Notes under the pieces: model-generated
What the model saw: only the letters and a program-made list of their open reading frames with translations
What the model was told of the DNA's origin: nothing
The model's database searches: none
Program-made: the position numbers and the translations under genes
Source of the DNA: Candidatus Woesearchaeota archaeon
GTDB lineage: Archaea; Nanobdellota; Nanobdellia; Woesearchaeales; JAFCFN01
DNA length: 7,128 bases
Reading direction: 5' to 3'
Assembly: GCA_017609245.1 (NCBI GenBank)
Contig: JAFCEI010000053.1
Location: 1 to 7,128, forward strand
In this document: positions 1-6,575 of the stretch, piece by piece
How positions within the stretch are numbered: the stretch's first letter is position 1
Layout of the letters: every line of letters begins with the position of its first letter

Positions 1-33
1 TAATACAAACTCTTAAATAAGATTGGTTTTTGC

Positions 34-44
34 TTTAATATATA
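34..44 (+). promoter_or_regulatory. Possible TATA element upstream of the FKBP gene
   Basis: The AT-only stretch TTTAATATATA is the best archaeal TATA-like element before the FKBP gene. At the usual 24-31 base spacing it would start transcription at about position 65-70, which is downstream of the TTG at 56. A weaker alternative, TTAAATAA at 13-20, would start transcription near 44 and leave a 12-base leader before TTG 56. Which one is used cannot be settled from sequence. Confidence 0.4.
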
Positions 45-55
45 AACCAAAGGAG

Positions 56-493
56 TTGATAAAAATCGGAGTTAAAAAAGGCGATAAAGTAAAGGTTGAG
101 TATACTGGAAAACTTGACGATGGCACTGTATTTGACAGTTCTGAAGGCAGAGAACCTCTTGAATTTGAAGCAGGTTCTGGCCAGGTGATAAAAGGATTTG
201 ATGAGGGCGTTATTGGCATGGAAAAAGATGAGGAAAAGGAGATCAAGATAGGGCCAAAAGATGCATATGGTGAGCATAATCCTGACATAATAAAGAAATT
301 TCCAAAGGACAAGCTTCCAAAAGAAAAAGAGCCAGAACCAGGGATGATGCTTATGCTTAACACACCTGATGGCAAGCAATTCCCTGTAAAGATATCTGCA
401 GTTGATGATAAAGAAGTAAGCATTGACATGAACCATCCGCTTGCTGGAAAGAACCTGAACTTTAAGATCAAGGTTGTAGAGATCAGTTCTTAA
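56..493 (+). CDS. FKBP-type peptidyl-prolyl cis-trans isomerase, SlyD-like
   Basis: This is a cytoplasmic prolyl isomerase and folding helper of the short archaeal FKBP/SlyD type. From TTG 56 it is 145 aa. The FKBP core opens with KKGDKVKVEYTGKLDDG (residues 7-23) and FDSS (26-29), then GQVIKGFDEGVIGME (42-56). The DAYGEH flap (69-74) leads into the insert-in-flap chaperone domain (about 75-125), and NHPLAGKNLNFKIKVVEI (126-143) closes the FKBP fold, matching SlyD closely. There is no signal peptide and no His/Cys-rich metal-binding tail. The start is uncertain. The frame is open back to TTG 23, but alignment with family N-termini favours a start close to KKGD. TTG 56 directly abuts an AGGAG (51-55), which is too close for a normal ribosome site. 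The gene is convergent with the toroid protein, with 13 bases between stop codons. The family call is firm, the start is not. Confidence 0.93.
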   Translation: MIKIGVKKGDKVKVEYTGKLDDGTVFDSSEGREPLEFEAGSGQVIKGFDEGVIGMEKDEEKEIKIGPKDAYGEHNPDIIKKFPKDKLPKEKEPEPGMMLMLNTPDGKQFPVKISAVDDKEVSIDMNHPLAGKNLNFKIKVVEISS

Positions 494-494
494 A

Positions 495-508
495 TTTTTT
501 ATTTTTTT
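495..508 (+). terminator. Oligo-T terminator of the FKBP gene
   Basis: Two T-runs (six T at 495-500, seven T at 502-508) begin two bases after the FKBP stop codon, with no hairpin before them. This is the usual form of intrinsic termination in archaea. The second run overlaps the stop codon of the convergent gene. Read on the minus strand the same bases are A-runs, so the element can act in only one direction. Confidence 0.65.
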
Positions 509-1598
509 AAATTGTCAAATAATTGGCAGCCCACAGCAGGCCTTCATCTGCATAATAAAATGAGGCTTTGTAAGGGGTTTCGTCTGCATGGAACAGCTCC
601 AGAAAATTATGATGTTTTTCTATCAGATTCTTATAGATTCTCTTGTATTGCTGGGCTTTTTTCCTGTCTATTGTCTTGACTAACTGGACATATAATGGCC
701 CCATATGCATCCAGCAAGTATCATGCGCATAATCAGGGACAAACATCTCGTTAAATATCATCCTGCCTTTAGGGTCTTTTGATGATGAGTATTTCAACGG
801 AAGCGGCTTGTCCAGTTTTTTTGACTGTATCTGTTTAACTGACTTTTTTAGCATGTTTTTGTTATTGAAAACACCTGTCCAGAACGGAAAGACATTGCTG
901 TCACCTGTGACTGACTTGTTCTTGCTCAGATCATCAAGAAAATACTCGCCTGTCCAAAACTTTTCTTTTATCAGCTTTTTATAGTCTATTTTTGGAAGGG
1001 GGTTGTAAAATTTTAATCTATTTAACTCATCGTTAAGCACAGCAACCATTATGTTGTCATAGCAGCTGCTCTTTCTCTTTGCATAGTCTTTTATTGATGA
1101 AAATGTCCTGTGCTTTTTTACCAGGCCTGTTTTTTTGTCTAAAACTATCCTGCAGAACCTGTCTATCTCTTTGATAAGAAATTTTTTGTATTTTTTTATC
1201 AGCTTGTCTGCTTTTGCAGCTCTTAGGCTTCTTATCAGAAATGCTAATGTGTCTGGGGAATATGTGAAAACATCCCTGCATCTTTTAGCAGGGGTTATTG
1301 TTGTTGTCAGCTTGTGCGTTGAGTATATGTTCAGGGCATATTCCAGTGTCTTGATGACCTCTTTTCTGTATCCCAGCTTGAGCAGAGAATCAATACACCA
1401 CCCAAAATCCCTCATGTAGAATTCACAGAAATGGCCGGTGCTTGTCTGAAAGTATTTTCCATTCCAGCATTCATCAACTATCTGCCTGCATATCTGATCT
1501 GCATTTCCCCGATAATATCTGATGCCATATCTCTTTACATGCCTGTATCTTTTAAAAATCCTTGCTGCTTCTGACAGGTCAATTAGGAGGTTTCTCAT
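507..1598 (-). CDS. Six-hairpin (alpha/alpha toroid) glycosidase-like protein
   Basis: The protein is 363 aa, soluble, with no signal peptide or membrane segment. I do not recognise a named family with certainty. The pattern of paired helices with conserved aromatic/acidic loops resembles (alpha/alpha)6-barrel carbohydrate enzymes such as GH15, GH63, GH100 and debranching types. Telling segments are FYMRDFGW (60-67), TYSPDTLAFLIRSL (112-125), WTGEYFLDDL (215-224), GDSNVFPFWTGVF (232-244), WMHMGPLY (296-303) and the closing YYADEGLLWAANYL (348-361). Candidate acids are D64, D222/D223, D233, D351 and E352, but I cannot assign catalytic roles. Its ATG overlaps the cyclase stop by 4 bases (ATGA), with AAAGGG about 8 bases upstream as a weak ribosome site, so it is very likely co-translated with the cyclase. 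It is the last gene of the block. A trehalase-, glucoamylase- or invertase-like activity, or a non-enzymatic sugar-binding role, are all possible. Confidence 0.6.
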   Translation of the reverse strand: MRNLLIDLSEAARIFKRYRHVKRYGIRYYRGNADQICRQIVDECWNGKYFQTSTGHFCEFYMRDFGWCIDSLLKLGYRKEVIKTLEYALNIYSTHKLTTTITPAKRCRDVFTYSPDTLAFLIRSLRAAKADKLIKKYKKFLIKEIDRFCRIVLDKKTGLVKKHRTFSSIKDYAKRKSSCYDNIMVAVLNDELNRLKFYNPLPKIDYKKLIKEKFWTGEYFLDDLSKNKSVTGDSNVFPFWTGVFNNKNMLKKSVKQIQSKKLDKPLPLKYSSSKDPKGRMIFNEMFVPDYAHDTCWMHMGPLYVQLVKTIDRKKAQQYKRIYKNLIEKHHNFLELFHADETPYKASFYYADEGLLWAANYLTI

Positions 1599-3292
1599 CG
1601 TTTCAGCCCTTTGACCTGGTAAACGATAACTGCTTTTTTCTTTCCTTTTACTGTCCGTTCACCAACTTTTATTGCATTGACCTTATCTTTGACTAACCTG
1701 TATGTGTCTCCGCTGATCAGAACCTGTTTACCTTCTGATAGCGAGCATAGCCTTGATGCTGTGTTGACGCTGTCGCCGATTGCAGTATATTCCATCCTTT
1801 TTTCAGAGCCCATGTTGCCTACAACAGCTTCTCCTGAATTGATCCCGATGCCAAAAGCAACCTTGTCTTTTAGCTCAGCTGCAATCTCCTGCATCTTCAG
1901 CCCAGCTTTTATCGCATTTAGGGCATGATCTTTCTGCTCTAAAGGAGCGCCGAATATTGCCATTATGCAGTCCCCCATGTATTTGTCCAGAGTTCCCTTG
2001 TATTCAAACACAGCATCTGTCATCTTACCAAGATATTTGTTAAGTATCTCAACCACTTTTTCAGGAGATTTGTTCTCTGACAATGATGTGAAACCTCTGA
2101 TGTCTGCAAACAACAATGTAACCTTTCTTTTCTCGCCTTTTAGCTCTATCTTCTCTTTGCTTAAGATATGCTTTGCAACATCTTCTGAAACATATCTTCC
2201 AAAGATGTCCATGACTCTTTTCTTGCTTTTTTCTTCTGTAAGATAATTTAAGACAGTTATTCCTATGTAGGTGAACAATATATTGACCTCAGGATAGATT
2301 ATGTTCATTATCAGCCCGTTTTTGAAAGCAAGCATAGCAATCATCAGATAGGCTGCCATCAGCGCGACTGTAAGCAGCGTAGCTTTGTATATCTTAAAAC
2401 AGTAGAGGATAAAGGCAGTGATTATCGCCATCAAAAACATTGTCAGGATTGCGCTTAGTTTTGTCTGGCTGACCAGAAAATTTTTTGTCAGCAGAGTTTG
2501 GATGGTATTTGCATGTATTTCTACGCCAGGCATCGCTTTGCCTGCTGATGTGGGGACAAATGCATCGTCATGCAGGTCAGGTGATGTTGCACCAATAAGG
2601 ATAATATTATCTTTAAAATCAGCATCTGTCCTGTTGTTCAGAACATCTGAAAAAGATATTGTAGTGAAAGAGCCTGGCTCTCCTACAAAGTTTATCAGAA
2701 TCTTATCTTTGTTTATATTGTATTCATCTGTTCCAAGGTAAGCTTTCAAGATCTGCAGAGGAAAGCTCTCATAGCTTTGATTTCCATGAATCCTCAAAAA
2801 CGCTGACCTTGTGATGCCATCATCATCTGTAAGAATGTTGATATGCCCTAATCTGGAAGCTGATTCTTTTAGGACAGGAATCGGCTTAAGGATATTTCCT
2901 CCTTTGCCTGTCTTGTCAAAGTCAACATATTCAACAGGATAAACTATGTTTCCTGCTGTTCTTGTTGCATCTGCAAGCTTCTGATCTACAGCTGCATCAG
3001 AACTCTCGAAAAAAGCAACATCAACACCGATCACAGCAGCGTCTGATATCAAAGGGTACAGTCTTGTGAAGTTAGTCCTGCTCCAGGGCCATCTTCCTAT
3101 CTCCTGCAGGCTTTTGTCATCGATGGCAATTATGATTATGTTATCAAGAGGAGTCTGCTCTGAATACAAGGCATCAGTCAGCCTGTTTTGCCATTTTATA
3201 AAAACGCCTGCTGAGAATAATGCAGAAAAAACAGACCCAAAAATTAGTGCGATCAAAATACATAAAAAAAGCTTTTTATTTTTAGAGGACAT
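1595..3292 (-). CDS. CHASE2-domain class III adenylate cyclase
   Basis: This is a 565-aa membrane-bound enzyme expected to turn ATP into cAMP under control of an external sensor. Residues 8-30 form a membrane helix. Residues about 35-270 are a CHASE2 domain with the signature DDKSLQEIGRWPWSR (58-72) and a late GVEIHANTIQTLL (256-268). Three membrane helices follow (about 280-298, 303-323, 328-350). The classic linker FGRYVSEDVAKHIL (364-377) then precedes the catalytic domain (388-560). The catalytic set is complete: metal-binding D397 (FADIRGF) and D441 (KYMGD), purine-specifying K437 and T503, and transition-state N510 and R514. The Lys/Thr pair is typical of class IIIb adenylate cyclases, some of which respond to bicarbonate. 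Its start overlaps the fecR stop by one base (TAATG), and its end overlaps the toroid gene by four. No cAMP receptor is seen in the window. Confidence 0.95.
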   Translation of the reverse strand: MSSKNKKLFLCILIALIFGSVFSALFSAGVFIKWQNRLTDALYSEQTPLDNIIIIAIDDKSLQEIGRWPWSRTNFTRLYPLISDAAVIGVDVAFFESSDAAVDQKLADATRTAGNIVYPVEYVDFDKTGKGGNILKPIPVLKESASRLGHINILTDDDGITRSAFLRIHGNQSYESFPLQILKAYLGTDEYNINKDKILINFVGEPGSFTTISFSDVLNNRTDADFKDNIILIGATSPDLHDDAFVPTSAGKAMPGVEIHANTIQTLLTKNFLVSQTKLSAILTMFLMAIITAFILYCFKIYKATLLTVALMAAYLMIAMLAFKNGLIMNIIYPEVNILFTYIGITVLNYLTEEKSKKRVMDIFGRYVSEDVAKHILSKEKIELKGEKRKVTLLFADIRGFTSLSENKSPEKVVEILNKYLGKMTDAVFEYKGTLDKYMGDCIMAIFGAPLEQKDHALNAIKAGLKMQEIAAELKDKVAFGIGINSGEAVVGNMGSEKRMEYTAIGDSVNTASRLCSLSEGKQVLISGDTYRLVKDKVNAIKVGERTVKGKKKAVIVYQVKGLKR

Positions 3293-4098
3293 TATTGTTC
3301 AGACTCGAGCTTTTTGATCTCTTTGTTAAGCTCGTCAATTCTTTCTATAACTCTTTTTGGAACAATAGGATATTTTGCAATCTCTCGCTTTTTCTCTTCT
3401 TCTGACTTATAGTTGATAATCGCCTCTTTTATGCGCTCGTCTGTTACCTTGAACCTGTCTTTTGCAAGGCTGATCAGCTTTTCATACCTGTAGACTTCCC
3501 TTATCTTCAGTTCCTGGATAAACTCTATATCTTTTAATTTCTGCTCTTTTACCCAGTCTTTATAATTTTCCTGTATCTCAGATTTTTTTATCTTACTTAG
3601 ATTGGTTCCAGACACTGTTGCCTGCTCATCTGCGCTTACATTTTGGTCTGCCAGGAACTCTTTTACACCTTCTTTAACTTGGTAAGACCTTGTGTTTATC
3701 TTTCCTTCTGCTACAACAACATCTGTTGAATTGCCTCTGACCACAACTCCAAAAGCAGTGCCCCTTATTGTAGCCACTGTTGTCGGCGTCTCTACTTCAA
3801 GGTCTGTCCCAACGCCTGCCAGCTTCAGCACCTTGCTCCATATCTCCCCTGTCTGCTGTTTCAGCGACACTGTTGATGTGCCCTTGCTTGATGTCAGCTC
3901 TTTGATGTTAACTTCTGTGTTGCTTTCAAGCCTCTGTGCAACAGACCATGCATCGCCTGATTTGACTTCTACGCTGCCCTCTCTTACATAGAGTGTTGCT
4001 GGAACTGCACTGGCAGGGCTTAAAAGATAGAACAATCCTCCTGCTGCAATTATGATGATAACAAGGATTATGATGCCTATTGTTTTAAGTGCCCCCAT
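3292..4098 (-). CDS. Membrane-anchored FecR-domain protein
   Basis: This 268-aa protein is probably tethered to the cytoplasmic membrane facing outward. Residues 7-26 are a strongly hydrophobic helix after a short basic start (one Lys), without a cleavage site or lipobox Cys, so it acts as a signal anchor. Residues about 33-140 are a FecR-type beta domain (LYVREGSVEV at 36-45, and the hallmark TPTTVATIRGTAFGV at 104-118). Residues about 168-268 are highly charged and helical (repeated K/E-rich stretches), a likely stalk or coiled coil. Despite the name, this is not evidence of an anti-sigma or TonB system, which archaea lack. In bacteria free-standing FecR domains often lie beside CHASE2 cyclases, as here. 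The stop shares one base with the cyclase start. No ribosome site precedes ATG 4098, but a TATA-like element sits 24-31 bases upstream, consistent with a leaderless message that also carries the cyclase and toroid genes. Confidence 0.88.
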   Translation of the reverse strand: MGALKTIGIIILVIIIIAAGGLFYLLSPASAVPATLYVREGSVEVKSGDAWSVAQRLESNTEVNIKELTSSKGTSTVSLKQQTGEIWSKVLKLAGVGTDLEVETPTTVATIRGTAFGVVVRGNSTDVVVAEGKINTRSYQVKEGVKEFLADQNVSADEQATVSGTNLSKIKKSEIQENYKDWVKEQKLKDIEFIQELKIREVYRYEKLISLAKDRFKVTDERIKEAIINYKSEEEKKREIAKYPIVPKRVIERIDELNKEIKKLESEQ

Positions 4099-4121
4099 AT
4101 TAACACAAATGACTTTGATGT

Positions 4122-4129
4122 TTTTAAAA
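4122..4129 (-). promoter_or_regulatory. TATA-like element for a leaderless fecR-cyclase transcript
   Basis: TTTTAAAA lies at -31 to -24 from the A of the fecR ATG (4098), the same offset as the ligase TATA box. It occupies the 31-base gap after the methyltransferase stop codon. The fecR start has no ribosome binding site, which fits a leaderless mRNA. The T4A4 core is a weaker TATA box than the ligase one, so read-through from the ligase is an alternative source of transcription. Confidence 0.5.
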
Positions 4130-4633
4130 TTATCTGTTAATTATTGTTATTTCGATGCCTCTGTCAAATGGCAGTGTGCATGAGCAAAAGTTTTTTTTGA
4201 CAAAATTAAGGTAATCCTGAACCTTTTCTTTATGAGAGATCACATTGTGGGCAGCAATCACGCAGTTCTTGTTCAGGTTTTTTCGGATTGTTTTCAGGTA
4301 ATTTAGGTAATCCCGTTTCATACCGTCGATAAAAACAAAGTCAAATTTCTTATCCATAGTTTTTAGAATCTCTAAGCTGTTGCCCTGTTTTATCTCTACC
4401 AGCTTGTTTAATCTGGCTTGTTTAAGGTTTTTCAACGCCCTTTGCGCAGATTCTTTTTCAGGCTCAATTGTTATTATCTTTCCGCCAGTTTTTTTAGCTG
4501 CCTTTGCAAGAAATATGGTTGAGTATCCATCGCCTGTGCCTATCTCCAGGATAGATCTTGAGCTTGTAATCAGTATCAGCCTTTCTAATAGTTTTCCTGT
4601 TTCTTCAGAAATAAAGTATGGCTTGCGTTTCAT
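4130..4633 (-). CDS. SAM-dependent O-methyltransferase-like protein
   Basis: A 167-aa class I (Rossmann-fold) methyltransferase, closest in pattern to the small O-methyltransferases of COG4122 (catechol/caffeoyl-CoA type). The SAM-binding glycine loop is ILEIGTGDGYSTIFLA (28-43), with the acidic strand end TIEPE (55-59), QGNSLEIL (83-90), then FDFVFIDGMKRDYLNYL (97-113) and VIAAHNV (125-131). The family is usually about 200-220 aa, and this one lacks most of the N-terminal helices. Metal-dependent members carry Asp-Asn where this protein reads His-Asn (129-130), so metal use is doubtful. The substrate is unknown. Its ATG overlaps the ligase stop by 4 bases (ATGA), and GAGAGG ends 3 bases before the ATG, a plausible ribosome site. 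It is therefore likely translated from the ligase message, although a functional link to ligation is not implied. Confidence 0.85.
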   Translation of the reverse strand: MKRKPYFISEETGKLLERLILITSSRSILEIGTGDGYSTIFLAKAAKKTGGKIITIEPEKESAQRALKNLKQARLNKLVEIKQGNSLEILKTMDKKFDFVFIDGMKRDYLNYLKTIRKNLNKNCVIAAHNVISHKEKVQDYLNFVKKNFCSCTLPFDRGIEITIINR

Positions 4634-6534
4634 CTGCCTCTCTGTTGATCATACAGCCTGTGGATCTTATCGATGCTGTCTGCTTCATCTGCTGGCTTGT
4701 CTTCTCTTAATTTGACAACTCTTGGGAACCTAAGAGCATAGCCTGATGAATATGTGGGTGATTTCTGGATCTCTTCATAATCAACCTCGATGACAATCTT
4801 TGGCTTTACAGTGACTGCCCTGCCTTTCTGCTTTTCTATGAGCGGCTTTAGCAGTTCTGTCAATTGTGCAAAGCTGACACCGTCACCTTTTTCCTTGATT
4901 CCTGTGCCTACTTTGCCCATCTCTACAAATCTGTCACCTTTTTGGCATGCAATAGTGAATGAGCTGAGCCATTTAGCTCTTTTTCCTGTTCCCCAGTCAG
5001 CTCCGATTATCACCAGGTCTAAAGTCTCCATCGTGGGCTTTACTTTGACACCATAGCCTACTCTTGAGCCTGGCTTGTATATCCCATCAAGATTTTTTAC
5101 CATCACACCTTCATTGCCCTTTTCCAGGGCCTCTTTGTAAAATGCTTCTGCTTCCTGTTCATCATCTGTTACCAGTGCTTTTGCAACAGCAAGCTTGTTT
5201 GCAGAAGGTCTTACTGCTTTTTCTAATGAAGTTCGTCTTTTCTTGAAAGGCTCATTTATCAGGTTTTTGCCGTTGATCATGATGGCATCAAATACATTGA
5301 GCATGACTGGAACATCTTTTGTGATCTCCTTGATGTCATATTTTCTTTTGATCCTCTGCGATATGTTCTGGAATGGCAGCCATTTCTTTGTCTTTGGGTC
5401 AATGCCTATGACTTCTCCATCAAGGATGTATTTTTTTGCCTTGACATGGTCTTTGACAATATTAACTATATCAGGAAACTGCTTTGTAACATCTTCCAGC
5501 CTTCTTGTGAACAATTTTATCTCTTTGTTCTTGTGTATCTGGATCCTAAATCCATCATATTTGTACTCAAGCTGAGCTGGCTTACCGACTGTTTTAAACG
5601 CGTCTTCCAGGTCTTTTGCTTTTTGATAAAGCATGACTTTTAGCGGGATGCCTGTTGTCAAAGAGATGTTCAACAGCCCTTTGATGCCTTTTGTCTTTGC
5701 TGTCAGCGCTGTCACTCCCATATCATTGGACAGGTTGATAGCCCTTTGTATTATGTCCAGCAGATGATTGTATGTTTTTCTTGCTTCTGTTTCATCTTTT
5801 GCCTGTATCAGGTCATAGTTCTGGATGTTCTTTTTCTCTATCTCTTCTGTTTCTTTTATCTCCAAAATCTTTCTCCCTCTTGTCTTTGGCCCTGATTTTA
5901 GGTTCATGTCCTTACCGCAATTAAGACATTTTTTTATTTTGGGCATCCAGGATTTGCAGTTTGGGCATTCAAAGAAAATACTTCCTACAGGAGGGAAAAA
6001 TGCCCATGCAATAGCATCTCTTATCGTGCCTTCTGCAGCACCTATCCTTAGGTCACCGATCAGTGTTCTTATGATATACCTTGCTTCTGCAGGTTTTGCA
6101 GATGATAATAACTCTCTTATCAGCTGCAGTTTTCTTTCAACAGTGCCCGCTCCTGTCAGGTCTGCAAGTTTTCTCAGGTTTGTCATAACTTTTTTTATTG
6201 TCAGGTTTTCGCTGTGCAAGGTCGCCTGTTTTTTCTTTTTAATCAGCTCTTCTGCAACCTCTCCTAGGTCACCTATAGAAGCCCAGCTGTTCTCTACATG
6301 TTTCTGTTCTATACCTGATGTTTGTGACAGGGCCTTTAATATAAGCCTTGAAGCAATGCCTATCTCCCTTTGGTCATATGTCGGGAATATATTTCCCTGG
6401 ACTAACAAAGTGACTGTCTCCAGGTCTTCTGTGCTTGTTTTTTTCAAGAGTTCAGAAATCAGATAAGTTTTTTCAAGCCTTTTTGTTGTTTTTTCAAGCT
6501 CTTTGTATGTCTCAACAAGGATAGAGTATAACAT
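4630..6534 (-). CDS. lig: ATP-dependent DNA ligase (archaeal replicative type)
   Basis: Seals nicks in DNA during replication and repair by ATP-dependent adenylation. It is 634 aa from ATG 6534. The N-terminal DNA-binding domain (about 1-260) is followed by the adenylation domain with motif I EYKYDGFR (323-330, nucleophile K325), motif III FTRRLED (342-348), IIIa DGEVIG (372-377), IV EGVMVKN (475-481) and V GVKVKP (495-500). The OB domain ends with motif VI around RFPRVVKLREDK (602-613). I chose ATG 6534 over ATG 6558 because archaeal ligases begin MLYS.L...Y.ELEKT, and because 6558 lies inside the TATA box. An unusual insert with CPNC (190-193) and CLNC (203-206), followed by a basic then acidic linker to about 238, interrupts the DNA-binding domain and makes the protein longer than the usual 560-600 aa. 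It is the first gene of the minus-strand block and overlaps the methyltransferase start. Confidence 0.97.
   Translation of the reverse strand: MLYSILVETYKELEKTTKRLEKTYLISELLKKTSTEDLETVTLLVQGNIFPTYDQREIGIASRLILKALSQTSGIEQKHVENSWASIGDLGEVAEELIKKKKQATLHSENLTIKKVMTNLRKLADLTGAGTVERKLQLIRELLSSAKPAEARYIIRTLIGDLRIGAAEGTIRDAIAWAFFPPVGSIFFECPNCKSWMPKIKKCLNCGKDMNLKSGPKTRGRKILEIKETEEIEKKNIQNYDLIQAKDETEARKTYNHLLDIIQRAINLSNDMGVTALTAKTKGIKGLLNISLTTGIPLKVMLYQKAKDLEDAFKTVGKPAQLEYKYDGFRIQIHKNKEIKLFTRRLEDVTKQFPDIVNIVKDHVKAKKYILDGEVIGIDPKTKKWLPFQNISQRIKRKYDIKEITKDVPVMLNVFDAIMINGKNLINEPFKKRRTSLEKAVRPSANKLAVAKALVTDDEQEAEAFYKEALEKGNEGVMVKNLDGIYKPGSRVGYGVKVKPTMETLDLVIIGADWGTGKRAKWLSSFTIACQKGDRFVEMGKVGTGIKEKGDGVSFAQLTELLKPLIEKQKGRAVTVKPKIVIEVDYEEIQKSPTYSSGYALRFPRVVKLREDKPADEADSIDKIHRLYDQQRGR
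5917..5967 (-). other. Zinc-ribbon-like CxxC-X9-CxxC insert within DNA ligase
   Basis: Inside the ligase DNA-binding domain, residues 190-206 spell two CxxC knuckles nine residues apart, with Gly after the second, as in small zinc ribbons. They sit just after the conserved RDAIAWAFF helix (172-180) and before a charged linker. Four-Cys zinc binding is inferred from spacing only. Confidence 0.75.
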
Positions 6535-6541
6535 CAAAAAG

Positions 6542-6551
6542 TATATATATG
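6542..6551 (+). promoter_or_regulatory. TATA box of the nitroreductase gene
   Basis: TATATATATG lies about 25-34 bases before ATG 6576, predicting a start within a few bases of the ATG and a leaderless or near-leaderless message. There is no ribosome binding site before the ATG. The box lies only 6 bases from the opposing ligase TATA box, so the two core promoters overlap. Confidence 0.6.
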
Positions 6552-6557
6552 AGAGCA

Positions 6558-6565
6558 TATATAAA
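6558..6565 (-). promoter_or_regulatory. TATA box of the ligase gene (leaderless start)
   Basis: On the minus strand TTTATATA spans -31 to -24 relative to the A of ATG 6534, the canonical archaeal TBP-site position when transcription begins at the start codon. No ribosome binding site precedes the ATG (only CTTTTTG). The box overlaps the alternative in-frame ATG at 6558, which argues against that start. Confidence 0.75.
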
Positions 6566-6575
6566 CTTTATTATC

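Noticed and set aside
13..471. A 152-codon minus-strand open frame opposite the FKBP gene
   Set aside because: The FKBP frame carries clear conserved motifs. This one is a low-complexity Ser/Phe-rich shadow.
3292..4098. FecR as part of an iron-uptake anti-sigma/TonB signalling system
   Set aside because: There is no sigma factor, TonB receptor or anti-sigma N-terminal domain. Only the FecR beta domain is present, and it is paired with a cyclase.
5825..6466. A 213-codon open frame on the + strand opposite the ligase
   Set aside because: It is antisense to strongly conserved ligase sequence, has no recognisable family motifs, and is rich in Ser/Phe/Leu as expected of an antisense shadow of an AT-rich gene.
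6535..6558. An upstream in-frame ATG adding eight residues to the ligase
   Set aside because: The added residues do not match ligase N-termini, and the ATG at 6558 falls inside the TATA box, so it would not be in a leaderless mRNA.
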